Below, one piece after another: positions 9,926 through 19,364 of a DNA stretch of 64,000 bases. How positions within the stretch are numbered: position 1 is the stretch's first letter; the number at the start of each line of letters is the position of its first letter. Source of the stretch: Halomonas sp. NO4. GTDB taxonomy: Bacteria > Pseudomonadota > Gammaproteobacteria > Pseudomonadales > Halomonadaceae. Under the pieces are notes generated by a model. That model was given only the letters and a program-made list of their open reading frames with translations, was not told where the DNA came from and did not search any database. The stretch is from contig NZ_WHMA01000001.1 in NCBI RefSeq assembly GCF_010994375.1, positions 24,968 through 88,967 on the forward strand, given 5' to 3'. The translations under genes were made by a program, and so were the position numbers.

Positions 9926-10923
9926 CGACGTCCGTGGCCAAGCTCCTGGGCCTGCTGTTCGTGGCGGCCCTGACGCTTGCCGCCGGCCTGGCCAGCCTGC
10001 TGCTGGGCGCCACCGAGATTGCCCCGATGATGCTGGTAGAAGCCTTCCGGGCGCCCGATCCGGGGTCCGTGGAGCATCTGATCGTGCTCACCGAGCGCCT
10101 GCCCCGGGCGATCATCGCCGCCCTGGTGGGCGCTAGCCTGGCGGTGGCCGGCGCCCTGATGCAGACCCTGACCCGCAACGCCCTGGCGGCGCCGAGCATC
10201 TTCGGCATCAACGCCGGGGCCATGTGCTTCGTGGTGGTGGCTAGCGCCGTCTTCACCCTGCGCTCGCCGCTGGCGCTGGTCTGGGTGGCCTTCCTCGGTG
10301 CCCTGGTGGCGGCGTTGCTGGTCGCCCTGCTGGGGCGCGAGCGGGGCGGCGGCATCTCGCCGGTGCGAGTGGTGCTGGCCGGGGTGGCGGTCACTGCACT
10401 CTTCGTCTCCCTGGCCCAGGGGCTGCTGATCATCGACCAGGAGCGCTTCGAGAGCCTGCTGCTGTGGCTGGCAGGCTCGGTGGCGGGACGCGGCCTGGAG
10501 GTCATGATGCCGCTATTGCCGTTCTTCCTGGTCGCGGCCCTGCTGTGCCTGCTGCTGGTGCGCCAGCTCAACCTGCTGGCGCTGGACGACGAGGTGGTCA
10601 AGGGGCTGGGGCAGCGCACCGGCCGGGTCAAGCTGCTGGCCGGGGCGGTGGTCATCGTGCTGGCCGGGGGCTCGGTGGCGGTGGCCGGCATGATCGGTTT
10701 TGTGGGGCTGATCGTGCCGCACATGGTGCGCGCCCTGTATGGCCGTGACCACCGCTGGGTGCTACCCGGCTGCGCCTTGCTGGGCGCCGGTCTGCTGCTG
10801 GCCGCCGACACCCTGGCGCGCTTCCTGATGCCGCCCCAGGAGGTGCCGGTGGGCGTAATGACGGCGCTGCTCGGCACCCCGTTCTTCCTCTATCTCGCCC
10901 GCCGTCGGAGCCTGGCCCCATGA
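9919..10923 (+). CDS. Iron-siderophore ABC transporter, permease (FecC type)
   Basis: Integral membrane permease of the FecCD/BtuC family, 334 residues, with about nine hydrophobic segments. Characteristic patterns include RLPRAIIAALVGASLAVAGA and the ATPase-contact region followed by MIGFVGLIVPHMVR. It overlaps the binding protein upstream and the second permease downstream (4 bases), so the three genes are one unit. It probably pairs with the FecD-like permease as a heterodimer. Confidence 0.92.
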   Translation: MLTTSVAKLLGLLFVAALTLAAGLASLLLGATEIAPMMLVEAFRAPDPGSVEHLIVLTERLPRAIIAALVGASLAVAGALMQTLTRNALAAPSIFGINAGAMCFVVVASAVFTLRSPLALVWVAFLGALVAALLVALLGRERGGGISPVRVVLAGVAVTALFVSLAQGLLIIDQERFESLLLWLAGSVAGRGLEVMMPLLPFFLVAALLCLLLVRQLNLLALDDEVVKGLGQRTGRVKLLAGAVVIVLAGGSVAVAGMIGFVGLIVPHMVRALYGRDHRWVLPGCALLGAGLLLAADTLARFLMPPQEVPVGVMTALLGTPFFLYLARRRSLAP

Positions 10924-11951
10924 CCTTCCCTCTTGTCTTGCGCGCTGCTGGCGGGCGCCTGTCACTACGCTTCGATCGCCGCACCCTGGCGGTGACCTTG
11001 CTGCTGGCCCTGGCGCTCGCCGGGAGCGCCATGGCGTCGCTGAGCCTGGGCAGCCAGGCCACGACGCCAGCCGCGGTGCTGGAGGCGCTGCTGTTTCCGG
11101 AGCACAGCGACATCGCCCTGATCGTCCACGAGATCCGCCTGCCGCGGGTGCTGCTGGCGATCCTGGTGGGCGCCTGCCTGGGGGTGGCCGGGCTGCTGCT
11201 GCAGGGCCTGGTGCGCAACCCCCTGGCCTCGCCGGACGTGATCGGCATCACCGGTGGCGCCTCCTTGGCGGCGGTGTGCTTCCTGGCGCTGGGGGGAGCG
11301 GCCCTGGGCGAGGCCTGGCTGCCGCTGGCGGCAATGCTCGGTGCGCTGTTGGTGGCCCTGGGAATCCTCGCCCTGACCGGTCGCGGCATGACGCCGACGC
11401 GACTGGTACTGATCGGTATCGGTATCGCCGCCGCACTGGGGGCGGCCACTACCTTGGTGCTGGTGCTCGCCGCCGACACCATGGCGATGCAGGCCTATGT
11501 GTGGCTCACCGGCAGCCTCTACGCCGCCCAGTGGCGTGAGGTGGCGGGGCTCGCTCCCTGGGCTCTGCTGGGTTTGCCCCTGGCGCTCGGGCTGGCGCGC
11601 CGCCTGGACGCCCTGGCCCTCGGCGACGACCTGGCCACGGGGTTGGGCACGGCAGTCTCCGGTACACGGCTCTCCCTGCTGCTGCTGGCCGTGGCCCTCT
11701 CCGGTGCGGCAGTGGCCTTTGCCGGTGGGCTGAGCTTCATCGGCCTGCTCGCCCCGCACATCGCCCGTCGCCTGGTGGTACGCGGTCATACCGCCCTGGT
11801 GCCGGTGACCGCCCTGATCGGCGCCCTGATCCTGCTGCACGCCGACCTGCTGGGCCGACTCGCCTTCCTGCCCCGCGACCTGCCGGCGGGAATCTTCGTT
11901 GCCGGGATCGGGGCGCCGTTCTTCGTCTATCTACTCTATCGCTGGCGCTGA
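10920..11951 (+). CDS. Iron-siderophore ABC transporter, permease (FecD type)
   Basis: Second FecCD-family permease, 343 residues and multi-spanning. Motifs RLPRVLLAILVGACLGVAG and LSFIGLLAPHIARRL are the family hallmarks. It starts inside the end of the preceding permease (ATGA overlap). It is the last gene of the rightward fec-like operon and converges on the IS-disrupted receptor, with about 135 bases between their stops, including a terminator for the leftward strand. Confidence 0.92.
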   Translation: MTFPLVLRAAGGRLSLRFDRRTLAVTLLLALALAGSAMASLSLGSQATTPAAVLEALLFPEHSDIALIVHEIRLPRVLLAILVGACLGVAGLLLQGLVRNPLASPDVIGITGGASLAAVCFLALGGAALGEAWLPLAAMLGALLVALGILALTGRGMTPTRLVLIGIGIAAALGAATTLVLVLAADTMAMQAYVWLTGSLYAAQWREVAGLAPWALLGLPLALGLARRLDALALGDDLATGLGTAVSGTRLSLLLLAVALSGAAVAFAGGLSFIGLLAPHIARRLVVRGHTALVPVTALIGALILLHADLLGRLAFLPRDLPAGIFVAGIGAPFFVYLLYRWR

Positions 11952-12032
11952 CGGGGCATTGCGCTCCGGCCGTGGCCAGGATCGGTGTCCCGCCTCTCTA
12001 CGCTCGCGACATGCATCGGTGCTTGCCGCCAC

Positions 12033-12056
12033 AAAAAAGCGGCGCCGGGGCGCCGC
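12033..12056 (-). terminator. Intrinsic terminator of the receptor gene (leftward)
   Basis: On the minus strand an 8-bp perfect GC stem (12039-12046 with 12049-12056, loop of 2) is followed by six T residues (12033-12038). It lies about 30 bases beyond the stop of the TonB receptor gene. It is the textbook end of that transcript. Confidence 0.88.
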
Positions 12057-12086
12057 CAACCAGTAAGCCAGTTCCCTGCGTGGAAC

Positions 12087-13568
12087 TCAGAAGTCCAGCT
12101 GGTAGCCCAGGGTGAGCGTGCGGCCGCGGCCCTTAAAGTAATAGTCGTCGCTGACCCGGCCCGCCTGGGAGTAGTAGGTGACGTAGTCCTCGTCGGTCAG
12201 GTTCTCGATGCCGAAGGACATCCGGCCCACGGGCAGGCGATAGGCCAGGGCGGCGTCCACCAGGCCGTAGCCGTCGAACTCCAGATCGGGGTTGTCGACG
12301 CTGCGATCGAAGTAGTAGCTGGTTTGCAGGTGGGTGGAGAGCTTGTCGGTCCAGCCGGCACTCCAGGCCAGCTTGAAGGTGTCCGGGGCGATATTGATAC
12401 CGGTCAGTTTCTTGTCGACGCTGCCATCGCCGTCGGTGTCCGACTTGCCCTCGGCGTGGGTGTAGGAGAGACGCAGTTCGTGGGCGTCACTCAGGTGCAT
12501 CTTGCCGGTGACTTCCACACCGCGGATCTCGGTCTTCTCGCGCTTGCCCACCCAGACGCCGTTCTCCGAGGTCAGGCGCTGACCGAAGTCGGAGTCCGAC
12601 TCGTAGTAGCTCAGCTCCAGGCCGTAGCGCTGCCAGTCGAAGCGGGCGCCGACCTCGCGGTTGTCGGTGACGATGGGCTGCAGCGTCAGCAGGCTGTCGA
12701 TGTCCAGGCCGGGGGTCTTGATGCCCCGCAGCACCCGGCCCACGTCGGGCATGCCGAAGCCCTCCGAGTAGTTGGCGTACAGCTGGGCCCAGTCGGTGAC
12801 CTGGTAGACCAGGCCCAAGTTGAACAGGGTCTCGTCGAAGCTCGGGTTGCCGCCCTCCACGGTGACGTTGTCTTGGGTAACGTTGCTGCGATCAATGGTC
12901 TGGAAAGTGTCGACCTCGAGCTCGGCGTATTCGTGACGCACGCCGGCATGCAGGGTCAGCGGGTCGATCAGCTGGAACTCGCCCTGCACGAAGGGCGCCA
13001 GGTTGCGATAGCGGCTCTCCGGCACATAGGTGCGTCCGGTATGGACCAGCATCTGGCGGGTCTCGTCCTGGAGCAGGTCGAGGCCTGCGGTCAGGGCGAG
13101 ACGGTCGTCGAGCAGGCCGTCGCGGTTCAGGGTGAACTTGGCGCCCAGCTTGTCGGACTCGTTGCGCGTCTGGTCGAACTGCGTCTCGCCATTGTCATCC
13201 AGGTAGGGGAAGTACGGGGTGGTGCCGAAGCGGGCACGGAAGCGCTGGTGGTAGAGCTGGGCATCCAGCTCGTTGCCGAGCCAGTCGGCGTGGGAATAGG
13301 CCAGCCGCGCCGTGGTGACGTCATTGAAGCCGGGCTCTCCCTCACGATCGCCCTTGCGGGCCGTCGTGGGAATCCCCGCGTCGCGGTCGCCGGTCACCGG
13401 GACGTAGTCGTCGCCCTCTTCCAGGTCGAAATGGTTGAGAGAGAATTCGAGGTTCTGGTTGTCGTCGAGCCAGTAGCCGAGCTTGGCGAAGAGGTCGTAG
13501 CTCGTGGAGTTCTGGATCTCGCCGGGGTAGGCGATGCCTACGATCTCGTCGTTGCCATCGAAGAAGAC
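12087..13568 (-). pseudogene. TonB-dependent siderophore receptor, C-terminal part, split by an IS element
   Basis: The C-terminal two thirds of an IutA-like TonB-dependent receptor. Most of the beta barrel is present, including NYSEGFGMPDVGRVLRG, SFGIENLTDEDYVTYYSQ and the C-terminal strand LTLGYQLDF ending in aromatic F. The frame continues through 13565 to the insertion point as FFDGNDEIVGIAYPGE. Removing the IS3 element and one copy of its GAC target repeat joins this part in frame with 14822-15484 into a 713-residue protein, normal for the family. No full-length receptor can be made while the insertion is present; this fragment lacks signal peptide, plug and start. Confidence 0.9.
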
Positions 13569-13598
13569 TGATCTTACCCAGCAATCGTGGACACCGAT

Positions 13599-14465
13599 CT
13601 AAGCGATCATTCGGCCCTCGAAGGCCTCCGGGCTGATCATCCCAATCGCACTGTGCCGGCGCTGCCGGTTGTAGTCCATCTCGATGTACTCGAACACTTG
13701 CCGCCGCATGGCTTCCCGGGTCTCGAATCGCTCGCCATGGATCGCTTCCACCTTGAGGCTGTGGAAGAAGCTCTCGGCACAGGCATTGTCGTAGCAGTTG
13801 CCTTTGGCACTCATGCTGCACTGGAGGTCGTGCCGGGTCAGCAGCGATTGGTACAGGGTCGAACAGTACTGGCTGCCGCGATCCGAATGCACGATGACCT
13901 GCTTCGGCATCTTACGGCGCCACAGCGCCATCTGGAGCGTGTCTCCGACCAGGTCAGCGGTCATCCGCTCGCTCATCGCCCAGCCGATCACCTTGCGTGA
14001 GAACAGGTCGATCAGGACCGCCAAGTAGAGCCACCCTTCACCAGTCGCCAAATAGGTGATGTCGCCGGCCCATTTCTGGTTCGGCGCCGTGGCGGTGAAG
14101 TCTTGCTCCAGCAGGTTGGGCGCCACCGGCAGCGAGTGTCGCGAGTTCGTCGTCGCCTTGAACTTGCGGGCCGCCTTGGCCCGTAGGCCTTGCCGCTGGA
14201 GGCTGGCGGCGACAGTCTTGCGGTTCACCGGCAGCCCCTTGTCTCGCAGGTCCAGAGCCAATCTGGGGGCGCCTGAGCGCCCCTTGCGATGATGGTAGGC
14301 CTCGGTCACCTGCTGGTCGAGAATCGCCTGCTGGCGGTGCCGAGGCGACGGCGAACCATCGCGCTGTCGCCACGCGTAGTAGCCGCTGCGAGCGACGCCG
14401 AGAACCGCACACATGCGCTGGATGCTGAATGCCTGACGATGCTGATGGATAAAGGCGTACTTCAC
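13599..14465 (-). CDS. IS3-family transposase OrfB (integrase domain)
   Basis: DDE transposase part, 288 residues read from an ATG at 14465. An HTH_21-like region ([24 protein letters not shown]) is followed by the rve integrase core with D in [11 protein letters not shown] in [11 protein letters not shown] and E in [14 protein letters not shown]. All three catalytic acidic residues are kept, so the enzyme looks active. It is normally made as an OrfAB fusion through a -1 frameshift at the A7G run (14495-14501 on the minus strand) near the end of orfA. Confidence 0.93.
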   Translation of the reverse strand: MKYAFIHQHRQAFSIQRMCAVLGVARSGYYAWRQRDGSPSPRHRQQAILDQQVTEAYHHRKGRSGAPRLALDLRDKGLPVNRKTVAASLQRQGLRAKAARKFKATTNSRHSLPVAPNLLEQDFTATAPNQKWAGDITYLATGEGWLYLAVLIDLFSRKVIGWAMSERMTADLVGDTLQMALWRRKMPKQVIVHSDRGSQYCSTLYQSLLTRHDLQCSMSAKGNCYDNACAESFFHSLKVEAIHGERFETREAMRRQVFEYIEMDYNRQRRHSAIGMISPEAFEGRMIA

Positions 14466-14761
14466 TTCAGGCTCTTGGCAAAGTACACCGCGGCTTTTTT
14501 TGCAATTTCAAGCTCTTCCGACTTCTCGGCCAGTTGGCGCTTGAGCCGGGCATTCTCGTCGGCCAGGGCTTGCTCGCGCTCTGAGGCGCTTTGCCGCTGC
14601 TGGGCCTTGGCTCGCCACTGGTAGAGCTGGCTGGGCTGAAGGCCAAGCTCTCGGGCGGCGGCACTGATGCCGATCCGGTCGGAGAGAGCCAGCGCCTCGG
14701 CCTTGTAGTCCTGGGAGTAGCGGGTACGGGTCTTCTTCATCGAAGCTGCTTGCCTTGCCAT
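14462..14761 (-). CDS. IS3-family transposase OrfA (HTH DNA-binding part)
   Basis: A 99-residue helix-turn-helix protein ([37 protein letters not shown]) followed by a leucine-zipper-like coiled coil ([21 protein letters not shown]). An internal Met at 14740 (MKKTRTR) is an alternative start. Near its end the minus strand has seven A residues then G, the usual slippery signal for -1 frameshifting into orfB. OrfA and orfB overlap by 4 bases. OrfA binds the inverted repeats of the element. Confidence 0.92.
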   Translation of the reverse strand: MARQAASMKKTRTRYSQDYKAEALALSDRIGISAAARELGLQPSQLYQWRAKAQQRQSASEREQALADENARLKRQLAEKSEELEIAKKAAVYFAKSLK

Positions 14762-14821
14762 GGGTCACCTCGTCTCAGTGTACTGTCTTAACGAGGTGTC
14801 CACTGCTGCTGGGCAAGATCA

Positions 14822-15484
14822 GACGCCACGTTCCTGGCGGGTTGCCGCGGCCAGGTAGTCCCAGTCGCCGCGCTGGCCGCTGATGCGATAGTCCAGCTTG
14901 TGACCGAAGCCCTCCGATTCGAAGTCGTCGTCGCTGGTCAGGCTGACCCCGACGTGCTGGTTGACGCCCTCGGCGTCGGCACGGCGGGTGACGAAGTTGA
15001 TGATGCCGCCGGTGGCACCCAGGCCGTGTTCGGCACTGGCGCCGTGGATCACCTCGATGCGCTCGACCATGGACAGGTCGATGGTGTAGCTGTCGCGGGC
15101 GCTGTCACGCAGCGGGTTGGACTGCGGGACGCCATCGATCAGGAACAGCGGCGAACGGCCGCGGAACGTCTCGCCGGCATTGGAGAGCTTCTGGCGGCTG
15201 GGCGAATAGGAGGGGATCAGGTTGCTGAGCACCTGGCCCGGGTCCTGCGTGATGGCGAGCTGCTGCTCGATCTGCTCACGGGTGATGACGGTGACCTTCT
15301 GCGGGGTTTCCCCCGCGCGGCTCTTGTTACGCGTGGCGGTTACCACCAAGGGGGAGAGAGATTCCCGGGAGGTTGCCGTGTCATTGTCATCGGCGGGGGA
15401 TTGGGCGAGAGCCAGGGACGGCAAGGTGGTGCAGAGGACGGCGGGCAGCAGCCAGCTCGCCCGCGGATGCCTGGGATGGGACAT
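14822..15484 (-). pseudogene. TonB-dependent siderophore receptor, N-terminal part, split by an IS element
   Basis: Start and first 221 codons of an IutA-like TonB-dependent receptor: signal peptide (residues 1-27, ending PSLALAQ), TonB-box-like SPLVVTAT near residue 45, plug domain (TPQKVTVITREQIEQQL, FRGRSPLFLIDGVPQSNPL, IEVIHGASAEHGLGATGG) and the first barrel strands. It then runs into the IS3 element at 14821. The Fec-type and Fhu-type importers on either side have lost their nearest outer-membrane receptor through this insertion. The other receptor in the window is at 24104. Confidence 0.9.
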
Positions 15485-15591
15485 GACAGAGAATGTTCCT
15501 TGCTTTGATGCATAACGTTATGGGTTGGAGGCACTGACTCGGACCGCCGGGGGTGGTCGACCAGCGCAGCAACACTAATAAAACGTCTTAT

Positions 15592-15614
15592 CAAATGCAA
15601 GAAATTTGCATTTG
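15592..15614. promoter_or_regulatory. Perfect 9-bp inverted repeat upstream of the receptor gene
   Basis: CAAATGCAA (15592-15600), a 5-base GAAAT spacer, then TTGCATTTG (15606-15614). It lies between the fhuB-like stop (15617) and the receptor start (15484) in AT-rich DNA. It could be an operator for the receptor promoter or a weak end signal for fhuB. It does not match the Fur consensus well, so no regulator is assigned. Confidence 0.4.
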
Positions 15615-15616
15615 TA

Positions 15617-17596
15617 TCAATGAGGGCGGCGCAGCCCCCACAGGAAGTAAGTGCCGCCGACCAGCGAAGCGACCAGGCCGGCGGGGATCTCCTCGGGAAA
15701 CAGGAGCTGGCGCCCCAGCCAGTCGGCGGCGACCATCAGCAGGGCGCCGATCAGCGCGGCCCCGGCAAGGTGCATCCGTGCTCGGGCGAAGCCGAGCAGT
15801 CGGGCCATGTGCGGGGCGAGCAGGCCGACGAAGGAGAGCGGCCCCACGACCAGAGTGGCGGAGGCGGTGAGCAGGGCCACCAGCAGCAGCAGGCTGAGCC
15901 GTGCGCGATCCAGCTCGATGCCCAGCGACCGGGCGGTGGGGGCGCCGAGGGGCAGGATGTCGAGCCAGCGGGTGAAGGGCTGGCTGATGAGTACCAGTAC
16001 GATGGCCGCACCAGCCACCGCGAGCGCCGCTGGCAGGTCGACGTAGTAGGTGGAGCCGGAGAGCCAGGCGATGACCTGCTGGCCGCGCGGGTCGCCGCCG
16101 GCCAGCACGATGGCGCGCACGGCGTCGAACAGCGCGGTGATCGCCACGCCGGAGAGTAGTAGACGCTCGGGGCGGAAGCCACTGCGGCGATTGACCAGCA
16201 GCAGTACGCCGAGAGCGGCCAGGGCGCCGCCGGTGCCCACAACCACCAGGGTGAGATTGCCCGGCACCGGGAGCAGGAAGATCGCCGAGATCAACGCGAT
16301 GGCACTGCCGCCGCTGATGCCCAGGATCTCGGGGCTGGCCATGGAGTTGGCGGTAAGGCGCTGGATCAGGGTGCCGGCCACGGCGAGCAGTACGCCGCTG
16401 CCGGCGGCGGCCAGCAGGCGGGGCAGACGCCACTCCAGTACCGCCCAGTCGCCGGTCAACAGCCAGCCGGCGCGGCCCTGGCCCACCAGCAGGGCGATGA
16501 CTGCCATAGCCAGTGCGGCGATGGCCATCATTGCGGCCAGCCGACCGGGCACGGGATGGCGTCGACCGAAGGTCGGGGCGGCCGTGCCGGGGCGCTGTTC
16601 GAGCTTGAGCCGGGGGATCAACCACAGCAGCAGCGGGGCGCCGAGGGCGGCGGTGGTCGCGCCCGTGGGGATCAGCGTCGGCAGCGTACCCGCGAAGCGT
16701 TGCAGCAGCAGGTCGGTGGTGGCGAGCAGCAGGGCGCCCAGCAGCGTCGACCAGAGCAGGCGCTCGCCGAGCCGCCGGGCGCCGGCGAGGCGCACGATGT
16801 TGGGGGCGGCCAAGCCGATGAAGCCGATCACCCCGACCACGCTCACCACGCAGCCGGTGAGGAAGACGGCCACCCCCAGGCCGGCCAGCCGCAGGTGCTT
16901 GAGCGAGACGCCGAGGCTCTTGGCGCTGGCATCGTCGAGCTCGAGCACAGCCAGCGGACGCAACAGCAGCCATGCCGCCACGCCGCCGAGGGCCAGGCGC
17001 GGGGCCAGGAAGGCCGCATCGCCCCAGCCGTTTTGGGCCAGCGAACCCGCCCCCCAGACCAGCAGCCCCTTGAGCGCCTCCTGATGAAAGAGCAGCAGCA
17101 CCATGCCCAGGGCACCGAAGTAGAGATTGACCACCAAGCCGGCGAGCACCACCACCACCGGCGACAGGCCGCGCCGCCAGGTCAGGGCGAAGACCAGTGC
17201 CATGGCGCCCGACCCGCCGGCCAGCGCCACCCACTCGCGACCGATGACCAGCAGCCCCGGGGCCAGCAGGGTGGCTGCCATCAGCGCCAGATTGGCGCCG
17301 CTCGCTACGCCCAGGGTGGTGGGAGCGGCCAGGGGGTTACGCAGCACCTGCTGCATCAGCACCCCGGCCAGCGCCAGGCCGCTGCCAGCGAGCAGCGCCA
17401 TGGCGAGCCGCGGCCACCAGGCGTAGTGACGCACCAGCGATTCGGTGTCCTGCAACGATGGCTGGAACAGCGCCGAGAGCCCGGCGGTGAGATCATGGCC
17501 GGTCAGCGAAGCGCCAGCCAGCCCCAGCAGAGCAATGACGAGGCCGAGACACAGCAGCGCCGGGGTGCGCGGTCGAGCCAGGTTAGCCGTGCTCAT
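15617..17596 (-). CDS. fhuB: Ferric-siderophore ABC transporter, fused double permease (FhuB type)
   Basis: A 659-residue permease in which two FecCD-type halves are fused, as in E. coli FhuB (660 residues). The first half has YAWWPRLAMALLAGSGLALAG and VIGFIGLAAPNIVRLAG; the second half has WRLPRLLAAAGSGVLLAVAG and LSFVGLLAPHMARLLG. The start MSTANLAR at 17596 is preferred because it lies at the end of fhuD (14-base overlap) and begins directly before the first membrane segment. It forms an operon with fhuD. The matching ATPase gene is about 5 kb away at 22528-23295, beyond the nrdHIEF operon. Confidence 0.93.
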   Translation of the reverse strand: MSTANLARPRTPALLCLGLVIALLGLAGASLTGHDLTAGLSALFQPSLQDTESLVRHYAWWPRLAMALLAGSGLALAGVLMQQVLRNPLAAPTTLGVASGANLALMAATLLAPGLLVIGREWVALAGGSGAMALVFALTWRRGLSPVVVVLAGLVVNLYFGALGMVLLLFHQEALKGLLVWGAGSLAQNGWGDAAFLAPRLALGGVAAWLLLRPLAVLELDDASAKSLGVSLKHLRLAGLGVAVFLTGCVVSVVGVIGFIGLAAPNIVRLAGARRLGERLLWSTLLGALLLATTDLLLQRFAGTLPTLIPTGATTAALGAPLLLWLIPRLKLEQRPGTAAPTFGRRHPVPGRLAAMMAIAALAMAVIALLVGQGRAGWLLTGDWAVLEWRLPRLLAAAGSGVLLAVAGTLIQRLTANSMASPEILGISGGSAIALISAIFLLPVPGNLTLVVVGTGGALAALGVLLLVNRRSGFRPERLLLSGVAITALFDAVRAIVLAGGDPRGQQVIAWLSGSTYYVDLPAALAVAGAAIVLVLISQPFTRWLDILPLGAPTARSLGIELDRARLSLLLLVALLTASATLVVGPLSFVGLLAPHMARLLGFARARMHLAGAALIGALLMVAADWLGRQLLFPEEIPAGLVASLVGGTYFLWGLRRPH

Positions 17597-18473
17597 CGTG
17601 CTGCTCCGTGAGGGCGGCGACCAGCGTCTCGGCGAAGCGCTGGGCCGAGGGCAGTGCGCCAAAACTCCATACCGGCGGCAGGGTGATCAGGCTGTTGTCG
17701 CGCACGCTGGGTATCGACCGCCACAGGCCGCTGTCACCCAGTGCGGCTTCTACGCCGGCCGGATAGGGCTCGACGACCACCAGACGGCCCTCGAGGCCGG
17801 CCAGGGCCTCGATGCCCACCAGAGCAAACCCCCAGGCGTTGGTCTTCCCGGGCCAGGCATTGTCGATCCCCAGGCGGTCGAGGACCGCCTGATAGAGGCC
17901 GTTGTCACCGAAGACCCGCACGTGACGCTCATCCATGAACTGCGCCATCAGCAGCGGCCCGGGGTTCGCCGGGAGCTGCTTGCGCAGCTTGGCCAGCGTG
18001 GCCTCAGTGTCGGCGATCAGCATCTCGGCGGCGTTGGGGCGATCCACCAGGGCAGCAACGCGGCGGGTCAGTTCACGCATCTCCCGCCAGGTCTCGATAT
18101 CCGGGCTGTAGAGCGCCAGGTGCTCGACCGGGGCGATGCGCGACAGGCGCGGCGCCAGGTTGGCGAACATCGGCGAGATCAGGATGTGGTGCGGTTCGAG
18201 ACTGGCCAACAGCTCGAGGTTGGGCTGGGTTCGCAGACCGAGGTCGACCACGGAAGGAGGCAGGGCGGGCTTGCCGACCCAGTCGTGGTAGGCATCGACC
18301 TGGGCCACAGCGGTCGGCTCCACGCCCAGGGCCACCAGGGTTTCGGCGAGCGTCCAATCCAGCGTTGCCACCCGGAGGGGCTCGCCGCGAACGGGCAGGA
18401 TCACCAGCAGCGACAGCAACAGCAGCGCCAGCTGAACGAAGGCGAGCCTGCGGCAAGGGTTCGACAAGGACAC
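17583..18473 (-). CDS. fhuD: Ferric-siderophore ABC transporter, binding protein (FhuD type)
   Basis: A 296-residue periplasmic binding protein. The signal peptide covers residues 1-30 (core LAFVQLALLLLSLLVILPVRG). FhuD-type body: RVATLDWTLAETLVALGVEP, DLGLRTQPNLELLASLEP and HHILISPMFANLAP are visible. It delivers hydroxamate-type ferric siderophores to FhuB in characterised relatives. It is the first gene of the fhuDB pair and is divergent from nrdHIEF, with a shared 250-base promoter region that holds a Fur-box candidate close to the fhuD side. Confidence 0.88.
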   Translation of the reverse strand: MSLSNPCRRLAFVQLALLLLSLLVILPVRGEPLRVATLDWTLAETLVALGVEPTAVAQVDAYHDWVGKPALPPSVVDLGLRTQPNLELLASLEPHHILISPMFANLAPRLSRIAPVEHLALYSPDIETWREMRELTRRVAALVDRPNAAEMLIADTEATLAKLRKQLPANPGPLLMAQFMDERHVRVFGDNGLYQAVLDRLGIDNAWPGKTNAWGFALVGIEALAGLEGRLVVVEPYPAGVEAALGDSGLWRSIPSVRDNSLITLPPVWSFGALPSAQRFAETLVAALTEQHDEHG

Positions 18474-18554
18474 GACAAGCTCCGAGTGATGACGGGGAAC
18501 AGGCTAGCGCACCCACGAGACAGCTGTGCTGGGCGAGCGATACGCTAATCCATT

Positions 18555-18569
18555 TGCTAACGAGTATCA
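18555..18569. promoter_or_regulatory. Fur-box candidate between fhuD and nrdH
   Basis: TGCTAACGAGTATCA matches the 7-1-7 Fur motif TGATAATNATTATCA at 12 of 14 scored positions. It lies about 80 bases before fhuD and 155 bases before nrdH in the divergent promoter. Both fhu genes and nrdHIEF are Fur-controlled in enteric relatives, so a shared iron signal here is plausible. Confidence 0.6.
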
Positions 18570-18605
18570 ATAACTAGATGGCGCCTGCCTCGCCTTACCT
18601 TGACA

Positions 18606-18652
18606 GATCTATATATAGTTGCCATAAAATTAAAAAGCACAACATATGGTGT
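18606..18652 (+). promoter_or_regulatory. Tandem NrdR-box candidates upstream of nrdHIEF
   Basis: Two sites resemble the NrdR consensus ACACWATATATWGTGT: GATCTATATATAGTTG at 18606-18621 (intact CTATATATAG core) and GCACAACATATGGTGT at 18637-18652 (about 13 of 16 matches). They are separated by 15 bases, a 31-base repeat or three helical turns, which is the spacing known for paired NrdR boxes. The pair ends about 70 bases before the nrdH start. Repression of class Ib RNR by the NrdR regulator is therefore expected. Confidence 0.75.
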
Positions 18653-18724
18653 TTCCTGTGCTAACAAGCGTCATGTCCGCCTTCACGGAGAGGGTGCAAG
18701 GAGAGAGTGATGGAGGAGAGAGCA

Positions 18725-18946
18725 ATGGAAGTTCTTGTGTACAGCCGTCCGGCCTGTGTGCAATGCGTGGCTACCTACCGTGCCCTGGAACGGCAAGGCA
18801 TCGATTTTCGGGTTATCGACATCGAGGCCGACCCGGCCGGGCGGAGGGCCGTGGAAGAGCTGGGCTACCGGCAGCTGCCGGTGGTGATTGCTGGCGAGGA
18901 GCACTGGTCGGGCTTTCGTCCGGATCGCATCCAGGAACTGGCGTGA
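18725..18946 (+). CDS. nrdH: Glutaredoxin-like protein NrdH
   Basis: A 73-residue glutaredoxin-like electron donor for class Ib ribonucleotide reductase. The redox motif CVQC sits near the N-terminus ([16 protein letters not shown]), as in known NrdH proteins, and the thioredoxin-reductase-facing part is WSGFRPDRI. The start ATG at 18725 follows a GGAGGAGA ribosome site; an earlier GTG/ATG pair at 18707-18712 would add six unconserved residues. Its stop overlaps the nrdI start (GTGA). First gene of nrdHIEF, preceded by paired NrdR boxes. Confidence 0.93.
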   Translation: MEVLVYSRPACVQCVATYRALERQGIDFRVIDIEADPAGRRAVEELGYRQLPVVIAGEEHWSGFRPDRIQELA

Positions 18947-19364
18947 CGGTCGCGATGCCATTGGAATATCCGATCGCGCATGGCGAGCTGGTTTACTTCT
19001 CGACCCGGTCGAGCAATACCCGGCGTTTCGTGGAGAAACTCGAGTTGCCGGCTCGACGCATTCCGCTGGAGCGCGATGCGCAACCGCTGCGAGCGAGACG
19101 GCCCTACATCCTGGTGGTGCCGACCTATGGCGGTGGCAGCGAAAAGGGGGCGGTGCCTGGGCCGGTCATTCGCTTTCTCAACGACGAGACGAACCGCGCC
19201 CTGATCCGTGGGGTGATCGCCGCCGGCAACACCAACTTCGGGGCCGCCTTCGGGCTGGCTGGGCGCATCGTCGCCGACAAGTGCGGCGTGCCTTTTCTGT
19301 ATCGATTCGAACTGCTGGGCACCGATGACGACGTGGCCCGGGTCCGCAAGGGAGTGACAGAGTT

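Larger units (their letters stand above)
13569..14821 (-). mobile_element. IS3-family insertion sequence (1253 bp)
   Basis: A complete element with near-identical ends: left TGATCTTACCCAGCA at 13569 and, read inward from 14821, TGATCTTGCCCAGCA, both followed after three differing bases by GTGGACACC. It is flanked by a 3-bp direct repeat GAC (13566-13568 and 14822-14824), the target duplication. It encodes orfA and orfB of the IS3 type on the minus strand. It sits inside a TonB receptor gene whose two parts rejoin in frame when the element is removed, so the insertion is probably recent. Confidence 0.95.

Noticed and set aside
15592..15614. Fur box at the 9-bp inverted repeat before the IutA-like receptor
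   Set aside because: Symmetry is good but only about 7 of 19 positions match the Fur consensus, so it is kept only as an unassigned inverted repeat.
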